59,469 nt of DNA from Hahella ganghwensis DSM 17046 (GCF_000376785.1 NZ_AQXX01000104.1:1-59469), one strand, 5' to 3'; positions 26,621-36,074 are shown, counted from the stretch's first letter. A program made the numbers and translations. Notes: a model not told the origin generated them from the letters alone.

Positions 26621-27676
26621 TCATTGTCGGCTGCCCTCCGTCATGGCTTCGGGCAAAACATCAACCTCGGCCGGTGGCGCGTGATTCCGGGCCGGCAGCG
26701 AAAACTGCCGAACCTGAATCTGGAATCCATTCCGGACTCCGATGTATAAACTCTCTCCTTCCTGTAGCCCGGCTTCTCCGGCCCACTGGGAGATTTCCCT
26801 GCTGTCAAAACCAAGCCATAAGTCCCCGCAGGACTCCCTGGCCCAGGTTTGGTCATGTCGACTCAGCTCACTGATGATGAGAATACCATCCTGGTTGAGT
26901 AGTTGAGCGCAATCACTGATCAGGCTGGCTGGTGAAGGGACATGATGCAAAACCATATTGATAACAATGGCATCCACCTTGATATTTCGCAGCAACGCGT
27001 CTGTTGTCGTCCCCAGCAGAAAATCAATATTGTCCAAGTCATGGCTTTGGGCAAAGTGGCGGGCCTGTTCCAACATTTCTGAAGAGTTGTCCAGCGCTAT
27101 CACCCAGTTGAACATTCCGCTCAGGTCCTGCAGGAATGCCCCTTCTCCCGGGCCAATTTCCAGAACCACAGACATGTCTTCATTCTGCGTCTGCTCCAGC
27201 AAATCCCGGGCTGGTTTTGAGTATAGTCCGTATTCCGCTATCAGTTCCTGGTGTGCCTTGAAATGATGCGCGTTACGGGCGAAGAACGCCTGACTTTGCA
27301 ATGCCCGCTGTTCTCTCACTTGGGCAATACCGCTCTGAGTCGGCGTTGTCACCGGCAGAATGTCGATGCTTGCAAGCAGGTTAAGGCGGGCTTGATCTGA
27401 AGGGTTATCACCCCGTAGCACCGGCCGACGGTAAAAAATGCTGTTGCCTTCCCGCTGGGTTTCCACCAATCCTGCCTTGGCCAGCACCTTCAGGTGATGG
27501 CTCATGGCAGACTGGCCGACATCGAAAATAACAGCCAGTTCTAATACGCCATAGGTGTCCCTTTTCAGAATTCTCAAGATTTCCAGGCGCATGGCATCAC
27601 CGCTTGCCTTGAAAATGGGGGCAAGCTCTGTATATGCATCTGATGCATTTGTGGAAAGGGCAGTTTGAGTATTCAT
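26621..27676 (-). CDS. ArsR-family regulator fused to a SAM-dependent methyltransferase domain, probable SAM-cycle regulator
   Basis: About 351 residues from the ATG at 27676 (a TTG two codons earlier is also in frame). Residues about 15-100 form an ArsR winged helix (LEILRILKRDTYGVLELAVI, QSAMSHHLKVLAKAGLVETQ). Residues about 130-320 form a class I methyltransferase with motif I VLEIGPGEGAFLQDL and a downstream VINMVLHHVPSP. Lacking a CxxC metal motif, it is probably not a metal sensor. As first gene before metK-ahcY-metF, behind a dyad/direct-repeat operator, it parallels SahR, an ArsR-family regulator known to control SAM-cycle genes in Proteobacteria. The methyltransferase fold could sense SAM or SAH. 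That is inference, and catalysis is not excluded. Confidence 0.88.
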   Translation of the reverse strand: MNTQTALSTNASDAYTELAPIFKASGDAMRLEILRILKRDTYGVLELAVIFDVGQSAMSHHLKVLAKAGLVETQREGNSIFYRRPVLRGDNPSDQARLNLLASIDILPVTTPTQSGIAQVREQRALQSQAFFARNAHHFKAHQELIAEYGLYSKPARDLLEQTQNEDMSVVLEIGPGEGAFLQDLSGMFNWVIALDNSSEMLEQARHFAQSHDLDNIDFLLGTTTDALLRNIKVDAIVINMVLHHVPSPASLISDCAQLLNQDGILIISELSRHDQTWARESCGDLWLGFDSREISQWAGEAGLQEGESLYIGVRNGFQIQVRQFSLPARNHAPPAEVDVLPEAMTEGSRQ

Positions 27677-27695
27677 TGTCAAGCGAGTTTAGCAG

Positions 27696-27741
27696 TATCA
27701 ATATCGGCTAACAATATCTATATCAAAAAAAATTGATATAG
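27696..27741. promoter_or_regulatory. Candidate operator array of the SAM-cycle operon
   Basis: TATCAATATC (27696-27705) and TATCTATATC (27715-27724) are direct repeats 19 bases apart. The second also starts a perfect dyad: CTATATCAA (27718-27726), six A, TTGATATAG (27733-27741). All lie 20-65 bases upstream of the ArsR-methyltransferase start. On the minus strand a possible -35 TTGTTA and -10 TAAACT, 17 bases apart, overlap the array, so bound protein would block transcription. Confidence 0.65.
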
Positions 27742-27836
27742 GTCCTTTTCGCGAAAGTTCTATAGTGGTGGAGGGGGCAGAAGTGCTCGCGGTGCGCTGA
27801 CATTAATATGGGCAATGGGCGTCCTCTGTTGAGCAT

Positions 27837-27867
27837 TCCTGTCTAGATAGAATCCTGTCTGGATAGA
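27837..27867. repeat. 15-bp tandem duplication, period 16
   Basis: tcctgtctagataga (27837-27851) and tcctgtctggataga (27853-27867) differ at one base. They lie in a gene-free stretch between the SAM-cycle promoter and the TSE-repeat ORF. Confidence 0.7.
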
Positions 27868-28100
27868 TAGTCGTTTGGCGTCGTATCATCCAAAGCGATC
27901 TGAAAAATAATCCAAGGAGTCTGGTGGAGGTCAGGTCGATTCTATAGGAAATCAAAAGCTCTGAATCTCGTGTGTCTGGTCAAAAAATCATCCAGTTCAA
28001 AAACTGATTCAAAGGTCTTGCTCTGAATGACTGTTCCTGAGCTGTCTATAGATAGCTTGAACTGGCTTGCGAAACTGATAGTGGCGGTTACTCTTAAGGA

Positions 28101-28169
28101 TTCTGAAGTTTCTGAAGTTTCTGAAGTTTCTGAAGTTTCTGAAGTTTCTGAAGTTTCTGAAGTTTCTGA
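28101..28169. repeat. 9-bp tandem repeat (ttctgaagt), seven copies plus a partial
   Basis: ttctgaagt occurs seven times without a mismatch from 28101 to 28163, followed by a partial ttctga. On the minus strand each unit encodes Thr-Ser-Glu inside the hypothetical ORF, so copy-number change would alter length but not frame. Perfect identity implies recent expansion. Confidence 0.95.
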
Positions 28170-28308
28170 CGATTCGGTCAGAATTGTACAGTTAACGATT
28201 CCATCTCTGTGAAGAATGTATTCGAGTTGCTCAAGCGAACGACGATGTCGAGAGGCTGCTTTTATTGTCCCTATACTTTTGAAAGCATCAGGTAAAAGCG
28301 ATGTGATT

Positions 28309-28346
28309 ATTGCGGTAAGCCATTCCAATTGCGGTAAACCATTCCA
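28309..28346. repeat. 19-bp tandem duplication at the start of the TSE-repeat ORF
   Basis: attgcggtaagccattcca (28309-28327) is followed directly by attgcggtaaaccattcca (28328-28346), with one mismatch. Nineteen bases shifts the frame by one, separating the ATG at 28347-28345 from the body of the ORF. Confidence 0.9.
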
Positions 28347-28428
28347 TAGTAAGAGAGTGTTTCTCAGTCTCTCCTATAACGACATCCTAGGAACGCCGTT
28401 ATAGGTGAAAGAGAATATTGTTGTATAA

Positions 28429-28626
28429 CTATTTCACTCTGAAAATCCCAATTATGATGCAAATCGCACCACCCACAAGCCCGGCCCAGGCTTCAATAGG
28501 AGTATCCCCGCTCAGAGCTCTGCTGACCTGGGAGCCTGCTGAATCGTATATGTTGTAGCCCCATGCGACCAAAGCAACACCGATAATGATTAACACAATT
28601 CCAATAATTTTTTTGTTCATATTCAA
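28429..28626 (-). CDS. DUF3185 family small membrane protein
   Basis: This 65-residue protein has two membrane helices (IIGIVLIIIGVALVAWGYNI and EAWAGLVGGAICIIIGIFRV) separated by a short loop with SAGSQVSRALSGD. That layout matches DUF3185 (YedR-like) proteins of unknown function. The start could be the ATG at 28626 or the one at 28620. It lies 112 bases beyond the mscS-like gene on the same strand and may share its transcript. Confidence 0.8.
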   Translation of the reverse strand: MNMNKKIIGIVLIIIGVALVAWGYNIYDSAGSQVSRALSGDTPIEAWAGLVGGAICIIIGIFRVK

Positions 28627-28738
28627 CTCATACTAATGTTGGTGAAAAGGAGTTATCTGGTCCTATCAAGGGCTCCAACCAATAGAAATAACACTTAACG
28701 CCCTGAATGTTTATCTTGATTCAGCGTTTTTCCAGTCA

Positions 28739-29566
28739 CTAATTCTGATTGACAACAATAACTTTTCGATGAGGAAACGGGATTTCGATATTGGCATCGT
28801 CCAGTGCTTTCTTGATTTGCTCCGGAATGGAATAGCGAATGCTGAAATAATGTTGGCCTTCGCAGTATGGTCTGACCAGGAAGTCCACTGAGCTGTTGTT
28901 TAGCGTTTCAACCTCCACAAAGGGCGCAGGTTCACTAAGGATGAGGGGATGATCAGCAAGAACTTTGTCAATGACCTTGCGGGCGTCATCAATACTTTCT
29001 CCATATGCGATTCCAAACCTCATATCCACTCCGCGAATCGCATGGTGGGAGTTATTAATAATTTGCTCCCCCCAAATCTTACCGTTTGGAATAATAATTT
29101 GCTGGTTGTCAAAGGTCTGTAAAATCGTCGTAAACATATCGATTTCTGTCACCTTTCCGAATTTACCTGCTACTTCAACAAAATCGTTGACTTTATATGG
29201 CCGGAAGATCAGTAACATAACTCCTGCTGCCAGGTTGGTAAGTGTGCCCTGGAGTGCCAATCCGATGGCAAGCCCAGCGGCACCTAATAGCGCAATGATA
29301 GAGGCCGTCTGTACACCGAAACGGTTTAAGACAGCGATCCCTACGAAGGCTAATATAGTGTAGCGGGCGAGACTGCCAAAAAACCTGAACAGGGTATCGT
29401 CGAGCTGCTCATGTTTATTTGCAATCCCCACCACTGCCTTGTATGCCTTTCCTGCGATCCACACACCTATGACCAGAATGATGAGCGCCAATAAAATGTT
29501 GGTGGCCCAATCCAGTGCGGTTGGCAAGTACTGGTTTATGTCCAATTTGCCAATCAATTGCTCCAT
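28739..29566 (-). CDS. mscS: Small-conductance mechanosensitive channel, MscS family
   Basis: This 275-residue inner-membrane channel starts behind GAGGGG. It shows three N-terminal membrane helices, with the pore helix TM3 rich in Gly/Ala (LLGAAGLAIGLALQGTLTNL, about residues 93-112). The conserved VNDFVEVAGKFGKVTEIDMF of the upper beta domain follows, then IIPNGKIWGEQIINNS and the C-terminal vestibule. Length and layout match Escherichia coli MscS. It should release osmolytes on hypo-osmotic shock. Confidence 0.94.
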   Translation of the reverse strand: MEQLIGKLDINQYLPTALDWATNILLALIILVIGVWIAGKAYKAVVGIANKHEQLDDTLFRFFGSLARYTILAFVGIAVLNRFGVQTASIIALLGAAGLAIGLALQGTLTNLAAGVMLLIFRPYKVNDFVEVAGKFGKVTEIDMFTTILQTFDNQQIIIPNGKIWGEQIINNSHHAIRGVDMRFGIAYGESIDDARKVIDKVLADHPLILSEPAPFVEVETLNNSSVDFLVRPYCEGQHYFSIRYSIPEQIKKALDDANIEIPFPHRKVIVVNQN

Positions 29567-29772
29567 AACAGAACCCCTCGATTAAGAGTCAGAAAGAATA
29601 TTTCAGGATAGCCTGTAATTAGACCTTAGCCGATCAGGTGATACGGTAGCCTTGGTCAAGTAACATAAACATTTAAGCACGATAATGTGTGTCTGACTCT
29701 ATTTGTTGTGAATCAGGGGAGGGCGCCAGGAGTGTATCAGGTAGCTTTGCGAATCTGGTTAGCCGTAATTCT

Positions 29773-30060
29773 CTAAACGCTGTATCCAGGAACAAATACA
29801 ACGGTCCCCTCGGTAACCTGATTCCGCAGCTTGGATAGTGCTTTGCTTTCTTTAGACTCGTAGAATTCCTGTGCCTTTTCCTTGCTCTCGAACTTATATA
29901 CAACCATATGCGTATATGGTGAGCCCTCAAGAGGAGATACCGATGAGGCAATAACCAACTCTCCACCATATTTTTCTACAATAGGTAGTGACAATAGGCC
30001 AAGTTCGGAAATTCGTTCTCTGTCGACAACATTGTAGTGATAAATCAGATACCCACTCAT
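29773..30060 (-). CDS. DUF1330 domain-containing protein
   Basis: This 95-residue protein starts behind GGAGG. It has the ferredoxin-like fold pattern of DUF1330: MSGYLIYHYNVVDRE strand, LPIVEKYGGELVIAS, then MVVYKFESKEKAQEFYES and a final VFVPGY strand. Members are small cytoplasmic proteins of unknown activity, related to dimeric alpha-beta barrels. It is monocistronic, and no regulator is nearby. The 206-base gap to mscS holds nothing recognisable. Confidence 0.8.
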   Translation of the reverse strand: MSGYLIYHYNVVDRERISELGLLSLPIVEKYGGELVIASSVSPLEGSPYTHMVVYKFESKEKAQEFYESKESKALSKLRNQVTEGTVVFVPGYSV

Positions 30061-30130
30061 ATAACCTCCACGATTTGTTGCGGGTAGCTTGTATGATTAA
30101 CAAGTTAATTAATAGTGGGCATTGCAGAGA

Positions 30131-30240
30131 GTCTTTGAAAAACGACCTTCGCTGCCAATGTGGCGTCAAAGGTGTCTCAATATGTACTTTTATTCACGAT
30201 GAACAGTATTTTCCCTGTTTTTCGATATTGTGGCGCTCTG
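30131..30240. repeat. Diverged dispersed intergenic repeat, copy B
   Basis: tttgaaaaacgaccttcgct followed by ggtgtctcaatatgtacttt aligns with copy A at 22671-22750 over about 75 bases with several changes. It lies in the 430-base gap between DUF1330 and tkt. Its translation (LKNDLRCQCGVKG) matches that of copy A. The rest of that gap, 30241-30490, is AT-rich near 30330-30440 and probably holds the tkt promoter. No gene is seen there. Confidence 0.45.
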
Positions 30241-30490
30241 GCTGGGTTGATAAGGGGGCTGTGACAAATCAGGCTCTTGCAACACCACGCGAGAGTGGTC
30301 CTGGGGAGGCAGGAAAAATTGAGCAAAACTATCAGTAGAGCAGGAATAAAGTAGTAATTTGTGACTTTTTAATAATCAAATTTGCTCCCTCCTTCTTAAT
30401 GTTAGAAAATACCCCTCCTTTTTTTGCAGCTAGCAGATATAGCAACATCCTAACCTTGATATAAGACTCGAACCGAGCGGGAGAGAATGA

Positions 30491-32500
30491 ATGCCTTCGC
30501 GTAAAGAACTCGCCAATGCCATCCGTGCCCTGAGCATGGACGCCGTGCAAAAAGCCAAGTCAGGCCACCCGGGTGCCCCCATGGGAATGGCTGACATAGC
30601 CGAAGTATTGTGGCGAGACTACCTGCAACATAACCCCGCGGATCCTTCATGGATCAACCGTGACCGCTTCGTGCTCTCCAATGGACACGGTTCCATGTTG
30701 CTCTATTCCTTGCTGCATCTCAGTGGTTACGACCTCTCTATCGAAGACCTGAAGAACTTCCGCCAATTGCATTCAAAAACCCCCGGGCACCCTGAATATG
30801 GCTATGCGCCTGGTGTTGAGACCACTACAGGTCCGTTGGGGCAGGGCATTGCCAACGCTGTGGGCATGGCGATGGCTGAGAAAATACTGGCGGGTCAGTT
30901 CAATCGTGACGGTCATGACATTATTGACCACTTTACCTACGTTTTCCTGGGAGATGGCTGCCTGATGGAAGGCATTTCCCACGAGGTGGCTTCACTGGCC
31001 GGTACTCAGGGGCTGGGCAAGCTGATCTGTTTCTACGATGACAACGGCATTTCTATCGACGGGGAAGTGGAAGGCTGGTTCACCGATGATACCCCGAAAC
31101 GTTTCGAAGCTTATGGCTGGCAGGTTATTCCTGGTGTTGACGGTCACGACAGTGACGCGATTAAAGCGGCGATAGAAACGGCTCGTGGTGACAGCGACCG
31201 TCCAACGCTGATCTGCTGCAAAACGGTTATCGGTTACGGTTCTCCGAACAAACAAGGCAAGGAAGAGTGCCACGGTGCACCTCTAGGGGATGATGAGATC
31301 GTTGCAACTCGCGCAGCGTTGGGCTGGGAGCATCCTGCTTTTGAAGTGCCTGAAGATATCTATGCTGAGTGGAATAACCGGGATAAGGGGACCCAGTCGC
31401 AATCGGCCTGGGACAGTAAGTTTGAAGCTTATCAATCGGCTCATCCTGAGCTGGCTGCCGAACTGGTTCGTCGTTGCAAAGGTGAACTGCCGGCTGACTT
31501 CGTTGCCAAGGCGGATGAATATATCGCCGCCTGTCAGGAAAAAGGCGAGACGATCGCCAGTCGTAAAGCTTCTCAGAACTCTATTAATGCCTATGCCCCT
31601 TTGTTGCCTGAACTGCTGGGCGGCTCTGCGGATCTGGCCGGTTCCAACCTGACCCTGTGGAAGGACAGCAAAGGCGTCAGCAAAGAAGATGCTTCCGGTA
31701 ACTACATTTTCTACGGCGTGCGTGAATTCGGTATGTCTGCGATGATGAACGGTATTGCGCTGCACGGTGGTTTCGTCCCCTACGGCGCGACCTTCCTGGT
31801 ATTCATGGAATATGCCCGTAATGCGGTACGTATGGCGGCACTCATGAAGCAGCGTTCTATCTTCGTATTTACTCATGACTCTATCGGTTTGGGCGAAGAC
31901 GGCCCGACTCACCAGCCAATCGAACAGATTGCAAATCTGCGTACCACGCCTAACATGAGCACCTGGCGCCCTTGTGATGCGGTAGAATCAGCAGTGGCCT
32001 GGAAATCGGCTATCACTCGCGAGGACGGCCCGACTGCGATGATTTTCTCTCGTCAGGGACTTCCTCATCAGGCGCGTACCGAAGAGCAGGTCAGCAACAT
32101 CGCCCGTGGCGGTTATGTACTGAAAGACTGTGATGGCCAACCGGACCTGATTCTGATCGCCACTGGTTCTGAAGTCGGCTTGGCTGTTGATGCCGCCGCG
32201 AAACTAGCTGAAGACGGCAAGAAGGTGCGTGTGGTCTCCATGCCGTCTACGGATCTGTTCGAAAAGCAGGATATTGCCTACCGTCAGTCAGTTCTGCCTC
32301 TGGAAGTGCCTGCACGTATCGCCATTGAAGCGGCTCACGAGGACTTCTGGTACAAGTATGTCGGACTGGATGGCCGTATTATCGGTATGAGTACATTCGG
32401 TGAGTCAGCACCTGCCAACTTGCTGTTTGAAGAGTTTGGCTTCACCGTTGACAATGTGGTCGCCCAGGCGAATGAACTGCTTGATTCCCTGGAAGGCTGA
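30491..32500 (+). CDS. tkt: Transketolase
   Basis: This 669-residue thiamine-diphosphate enzyme of the pentose phosphate pathway moves two-carbon units between sugar phosphates. Motifs are [19 protein letters not shown] (residues about 21-39), the TPP motif [18 protein letters not shown] (about 155-172), and [16 protein letters not shown] (about 465-480). GGGAGAG lies before the start. ATG 30491 is in frame, and the ATG four bases earlier is not. It is the first gene of tkt-epd-pgk-fba, an arrangement common in gammaproteobacteria, often with pyk, which is absent here. Confidence 0.97.
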   Translation: MPSRKELANAIRALSMDAVQKAKSGHPGAPMGMADIAEVLWRDYLQHNPADPSWINRDRFVLSNGHGSMLLYSLLHLSGYDLSIEDLKNFRQLHSKTPGHPEYGYAPGVETTTGPLGQGIANAVGMAMAEKILAGQFNRDGHDIIDHFTYVFLGDGCLMEGISHEVASLAGTQGLGKLICFYDDNGISIDGEVEGWFTDDTPKRFEAYGWQVIPGVDGHDSDAIKAAIETARGDSDRPTLICCKTVIGYGSPNKQGKEECHGAPLGDDEIVATRAALGWEHPAFEVPEDIYAEWNNRDKGTQSQSAWDSKFEAYQSAHPELAAELVRRCKGELPADFVAKADEYIAACQEKGETIASRKASQNSINAYAPLLPELLGGSADLAGSNLTLWKDSKGVSKEDASGNYIFYGVREFGMSAMMNGIALHGGFVPYGATFLVFMEYARNAVRMAALMKQRSIFVFTHDSIGLGEDGPTHQPIEQIANLRTTPNMSTWRPCDAVESAVAWKSAITREDGPTAMIFSRQGLPHQARTEEQVSNIARGGYVLKDCDGQPDLILIATGSEVGLAVDAAAKLAEDGKKVRVVSMPSTDLFEKQDIAYRQSVLPLEVPARIAIEAAHEDFWYKYVGLDGRIIGMSTFGESAPANLLFEEFGFTVDNVVAQANELLDSLEG

Positions 32501-32506
32501 AGTAAA

Positions 32507-32521
32507 CCCCGTAACACGGGG
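32507..32521 (+). other. Short hairpin between tkt and epd
   Basis: CCCCGT and ACGGGG form a 6-bp stem with a 3-base loop, 6 bases past the tkt stop. No T-run follows, so it is probably an mRNA stability or processing element. Confidence 0.45.
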
Positions 32522-32544
32522 AAGAGTAGGGATGTTTTAGCGTT

Positions 32545-33555
32545 ATGTTGCGATTGGCAATCAATGGTTATGGGCGGATCGGGCAATGTGTCTTGCGTGC
32601 ACTTTATGAGTCCGGTTACCGACAGTCCATGCAAGTGGTGGCTATCAACGAGCTTTCTGATGCTGAAACCATTGCTTACCTGACCCGCTATGACACCACC
32701 CACGGACCATTCCGTGGGGAGGTGTCCATACGGGATGGTCACCTGATGGTGAATGGTGATCATATCCGTCTGGTGCGGGAACCGGATCCTGCCCAGTTAC
32801 CCTGGAAGAAGATTGGTGTTGACCTTGTGCTGGAATGTACCGGTGCTTTTTCTGATCGGGAAACCGCGCAGTGTCATATTGATTCCGGGGCCGGAAAAGT
32901 TCTGTTTTCCCAGCCAGCAGAGTCGACCGTCGACCATACGGTGGTTTTCGGCATTAACCAGGATGGTCTCAAGCCTGAACATACCATTGTTTCCAATGCC
33001 TCCTGTACTACCAACTGTATCGTTCCCATAATCAAATTACTGGATGATCACCTGACTATCGAAAGAGGTGTGATTACCACCATTCATTCGGCAATGAATG
33101 ATCAACCGGTCATTGATGCCTATCACCATCATGATCTGCGCCGCACTCGCAGTGCCATGGCTTCACTGGTGCCGGTGAATACAGGGTTGGCCAAGGGTAT
33201 AGAGCGCCTGTTGCCTCACCTGACCGGAAAGTTTGAGGCCAATGCAGTGCGTGTTCCTGTGATCAATGTGTCCATGATGGATCTGACCGTATGTGTCAGC
33301 AGGGAAACCACGGCTGCAGAAGTGAATGACATTCTGAGCAAGGCGGCAGAAGATCAGTTTGACGGCATCATCGGATATACCGAAGAGCCTCTGACCTCCT
33401 GCGACTTCAACCACGATTGTCGAAGCGGCATTGTGGATGGCAATCAGACCCAGGTCAGTGGTAATCGCCTGATTAAAGTCATGGCCTGGTTCGATAATGA
33501 ATGGGGATTTGCCAATCGGATGCTGGATACCAGTGCACGCTGGTTCAATCTATAA
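32545..33555 (+). CDS. epd: Erythrose-4-phosphate dehydrogenase
   Basis: This 336-residue member of the GAPDH superfamily has the Rossmann start LRLAINGYGRIGQCVLRALY and active-site SNASCTTNCIVP (about residues 151-162, Cys and downstream His in TIHSAMNDQPVID). The NELSDAETIAYLTRYDTTHG segment and position between tkt and pgk fit Epd, which oxidises erythrose 4-phosphate for pyridoxal phosphate synthesis, better than glycolytic GapA. A GAPDH function cannot be excluded from sequence alone. It lies 44 bases after tkt. Confidence 0.88.
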   Translation: MLRLAINGYGRIGQCVLRALYESGYRQSMQVVAINELSDAETIAYLTRYDTTHGPFRGEVSIRDGHLMVNGDHIRLVREPDPAQLPWKKIGVDLVLECTGAFSDRETAQCHIDSGAGKVLFSQPAESTVDHTVVFGINQDGLKPEHTIVSNASCTTNCIVPIIKLLDDHLTIERGVITTIHSAMNDQPVIDAYHHHDLRRTRSAMASLVPVNTGLAKGIERLLPHLTGKFEANAVRVPVINVSMMDLTVCVSRETTAAEVNDILSKAAEDQFDGIIGYTEEPLTSCDFNHDCRSGIVDGNQTQVSGNRLIKVMAWFDNEWGFANRMLDTSARWFNL

Positions 33556-33576
33556 AAGACTTCAACAACTGATAAA

Positions 33577-33597
33577 GCTCCAATGGATTAATGGAGC
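33577..33597 (+). other. Hairpin between epd and pgk
   Basis: GCTCCA (33577-33582) and TGGAGC (33592-33597) form a 6-bp stem in the 159-base gap. No T-run follows. The gap is long enough to hold an internal promoter for pgk. Confidence 0.35.
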
Positions 33598-33714
33598 GGA
33601 AAAGAATATTGGGATGGTCGAAAGATATACGGGTCGAGACTTTGGCCTGATAACAAGTAACGACGAACTGTATACATCCAGAGTTTTACGATAGAACTTA
33701 AGAGGTTTACCACC

Positions 33715-34887
33715 ATGTCTGTAATCAAAATGACCGACCTGGACCTGAAAGGAAAAAGGGTCCTTATTCGTGAAGATCTCAATGTCCCGGTGAAAGATGG
33801 CAAAGTAACGTCTGACGCCCGTATTCAAGCCGCATTACCAACCATTAAACAGGCTATGGAGCAGGGAGCCAAAGTGATGGTGATGTCACACCTGGGCCGC
33901 CCCGAAGAAGGTGTATTCTCCGAAGAAAACTCCATGAAGCCTGTGGGTGAATATCTGTCTGGGCTGCTGGGGCAGGACGTTCCTGTATTGAAAGATTACC
34001 TCGACGGTGGTTTTGATCTGGAAGATGGCAAACTGGTGTTGTTTGAGAATGTCCGCTTTAACGCTGGTGAGAAGAAGGATGGTGAAGAGCTTTCCAGGAA
34101 GTATGCCTCACTTTGTGACGTTTTTGTGATGGATGCTTTTGGTACCGCTCACCGGGCCCAGGCCTCAACCCACGGGGTTGCGAAGTTTGCACCAGTAGCC
34201 TGTGCAGGTCCTTTGCTGGCTGCAGAACTCGACGCGCTGGGTAAAGCGCTGGACAAGCCTGCCCGTCCGATGGTGGCCATTGTGGCGGGTTCTAAAGTGT
34301 CTACCAAACTGGATGTGTTAAATTCACTTTCGGACGTTTGTGATTCGTTGATCGTGGGTGGCGGAATTGCCAACACATTCTTGGCTGCGGCAGGCCAGAA
34401 AGTGGGCAAATCCTTGTGTGAGATGGATCTTCTGGATACGGCAAAAAGCATTGCCGCCAAAGTCAGCATCCCTCTGCCCACAGATGTTGTTGTGGCCAGT
34501 GAGTTTAGTGAATCAGCTGCGGCGACGACCAAATCAGTGGCTGATGTGAATGATGAAGACATGATTCTCGATATTGGCCCTGATACTGCCGGGCAACTGG
34601 CGGAGGTATTGAAGTCTGCCAAAACCATTCTGTGGAATGGTCCTGTCGGTGTTTTTGAATTTGATCAGTTTGGCGGCGGCACTGAAGCCTTGGCGAAGGC
34701 CATTGCGGAATCTGAAGCCTTCTCTATTGCCGGTGGCGGCGATACACTGGCGGCCATTGATAAATATGGGATCAAGGCGCGAATCTCCTACATTTCTACC
34801 GGCGGTGGCGCATTCCTCGAATTCGTTGAGGGAAAAACACTGCCGGCTGTGGCGATGCTGCAACAACGCGCTGGAAGCCAGAGCTAA
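33715..34887 (+). CDS. pgk: Phosphoglycerate kinase
   Basis: This 390-residue glycolytic enzyme transfers phosphate from 1,3-bisphosphoglycerate to ADP. Motifs are [16 protein letters not shown] (residues about 16-31), [35 protein letters not shown] and [14 protein letters not shown] near the C-terminus. AAGAGG lies upstream of the ATG. It is third in the tkt-epd-pgk-fba cluster. Confidence 0.97.
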   Translation: MSVIKMTDLDLKGKRVLIREDLNVPVKDGKVTSDARIQAALPTIKQAMEQGAKVMVMSHLGRPEEGVFSEENSMKPVGEYLSGLLGQDVPVLKDYLDGGFDLEDGKLVLFENVRFNAGEKKDGEELSRKYASLCDVFVMDAFGTAHRAQASTHGVAKFAPVACAGPLLAAELDALGKALDKPARPMVAIVAGSKVSTKLDVLNSLSDVCDSLIVGGGIANTFLAAAGQKVGKSLCEMDLLDTAKSIAAKVSIPLPTDVVVASEFSESAAATTKSVADVNDEDMILDIGPDTAGQLAEVLKSAKTILWNGPVGVFEFDQFGGGTEALAKAIAESEAFSIAGGGDTLAAIDKYGIKARISYISTGGGAFLEFVEGKTLPAVAMLQQRAGSQS

Positions 34888-34945
34888 GGTTATTCGGATA
34901 CTTTATTCAGAATAAACCGATTTAAAAGAATACCAAGGGTCGAAT

Positions 34946-34967
34946 GCCGGCTTCCTCGGGAGCCGGT
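34946..34967 (+). other. Hairpin between pgk and fba
   Basis: GCCGGCT (34946-34952) and AGCCGGT (34961-34967) form a 7-bp stem (one G-T pair), followed by CTTATAAATT. It could be a weak terminator or stability element in the 122-base pgk-fba gap. Confidence 0.45.
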
Positions 34968-35009
34968 CTTATAAATTACAAATCAATTAAGTAACTGAGG
35001 GGAAGATCG

Positions 35010-36074
35010 ATGGCATTGATTACCATGCGTCAGCTTCTGGACCATGCCGCTGAGCACCAATACGGTGTACCGGCATTTAACGTTAACAATCTGGAACAGA
35101 TGCGGGCCATTATGGAAGCTGCCGATGAGACCGACAGCCCGGTGATCGTGCAGGCATCTGCCGGGGCCCGGAAATATGCCGGTGCGCCATTTCTGCGCCA
35201 CCTGATTCTGGCCGCAATTGAAGAGTTTCCCCATATCCCGGTCGTCATGCACCAGGATCACGGTACTTCACCATCTGTATGTCAACGCTCCATTCAGCTG
35301 GGCTTTTCATCCGTTATGATGGATGGTTCTCTGGGAGAAGACGGCAAAACACCTACTTCCTATGAGTACAATCTGGATGTGACCCGTCGTACGGTTGAAA
35401 TGGCTCATGCCTGTGGCGTCTCTGTTGAGGGTGAGCTGGGTTGTCTGGGGTCACTTGAGACCGGACAGGCAGGAGAGGAAGACGGCATCGGAGCTGAGGG
35501 CATTTTGAGCCATGATCAGATGCTGACCGATCCAGATGAAGCGGCGGATTTTGTGGCTAAAACCAAAGTGGACGCATTGGCGATCGCTATTGGAACAAGC
35601 CATGGTGCATACAAGTTCACTCGCCCACCTACCGGCGACATTCTGGCGATCGAGCAAATTAAAGCCATTCATAGCCGTATTCCCAACACGCATCTGGTAA
35701 TGCATGGTTCTTCTTCTGTGCCCCAGGATTGGCTGGCCATCATCAACGAGTTTGGCGGTGAGATTCCTGAGACCTACGGCGTGCCCGTGGAAGAAATTCA
35801 GGAAGGTATCAAGCATGGTGTACGTAAGGTTAATATTGATACCGACCTGCGTCTGGCATCTACCGGCGCAATCCGTCGTTTCATGGCGCAAAACACTTCT
35901 GAGTTTGATCCGCGTAAGTATCTGACTCATGCCACCAAGGCAATGAAAGATATCTGCGTGGCTCGTTATCAGGCATTCGGAACAGCTGGTCAGGCTAGCA
36001 AGATCAAGGTTATTTCCATGGATGATATGACCCAGCTGTACCTGTCAGGCGAGCTTGATCCCAAGATCAACTAA
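35010..36074 (+). CDS. fba: Fructose-bisphosphate aldolase, class II
   Basis: This 354-residue zinc-dependent aldolase interconverts fructose 1,6-bisphosphate with dihydroxyacetone phosphate and glyceraldehyde 3-phosphate. Motifs are [20 protein letters not shown] near the N-terminus, [12 protein letters not shown] (metal His), [20 protein letters not shown] and [13 protein letters not shown]. The sequence is of the class IIB type often called Fba or CbbA in pseudomonads and relatives. SD GAGGGGAAG precedes the ATG. It ends the carbon-metabolism cluster and is followed by a strong terminator. Confidence 0.96.
   Translation: MALITMRQLLDHAAEHQYGVPAFNVNNLEQMRAIMEAADETDSPVIVQASAGARKYAGAPFLRHLILAAIEEFPHIPVVMHQDHGTSPSVCQRSIQLGFSSVMMDGSLGEDGKTPTSYEYNLDVTRRTVEMAHACGVSVEGELGCLGSLETGQAGEEDGIGAEGILSHDQMLTDPDEAADFVAKTKVDALAIAIGTSHGAYKFTRPPTGDILAIEQIKAIHSRIPNTHLVMHGSSSVPQDWLAIINEFGGEIPETYGVPVEEIQEGIKHGVRKVNIDTDLRLASTGAIRRFMAQNTSEFDPRKYLTHATKAMKDICVARYQAFGTAGQASKIKVISMDDMTQLYLSGELDPKIN

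Larger units (their letters stand above)
27942..28347 (-). pseudogene. Hypothetical TSE-repeat protein with apparent frameshift at the start codon
   Basis: An unrecognised ORF of about 128 residues. It has an amphipathic N-terminus (EWLTAIITSLLPDAFKSI), a basic stretch (KAASRHRRSLEQLEYILHRDG), a run of Thr-Ser-Glu triplets, and a C-terminus ending FLTRHTRFRAFDFL. The open frame has no ATG, and its best start is TTG 28328. The expected ATG (28347), followed by the same GAATGG codons, lies one 19-bp duplication upstream and is now in another frame. Either TTG is used or the gene is broken. Sequence on each side of the repeats looks coding-like in composition, but I know no family. Confidence 0.45.

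Noticed and set aside
28027-28212. Plus-strand ORF through the 9-bp repeats (Ser-Glu-Val repeats)
   Set aside because: The repeat is open in several frames because its length is a multiple of three. The minus-strand ORF has longer non-repetitive flanks, so this one is treated as a shadow.
29988-30338. 116-residue plus-strand ORF upstream of tkt
   Set aside because: It runs antisense through the DUF1330 start and then through the dispersed repeat; the LKNDLRC peptide is a by-product of that repeat.
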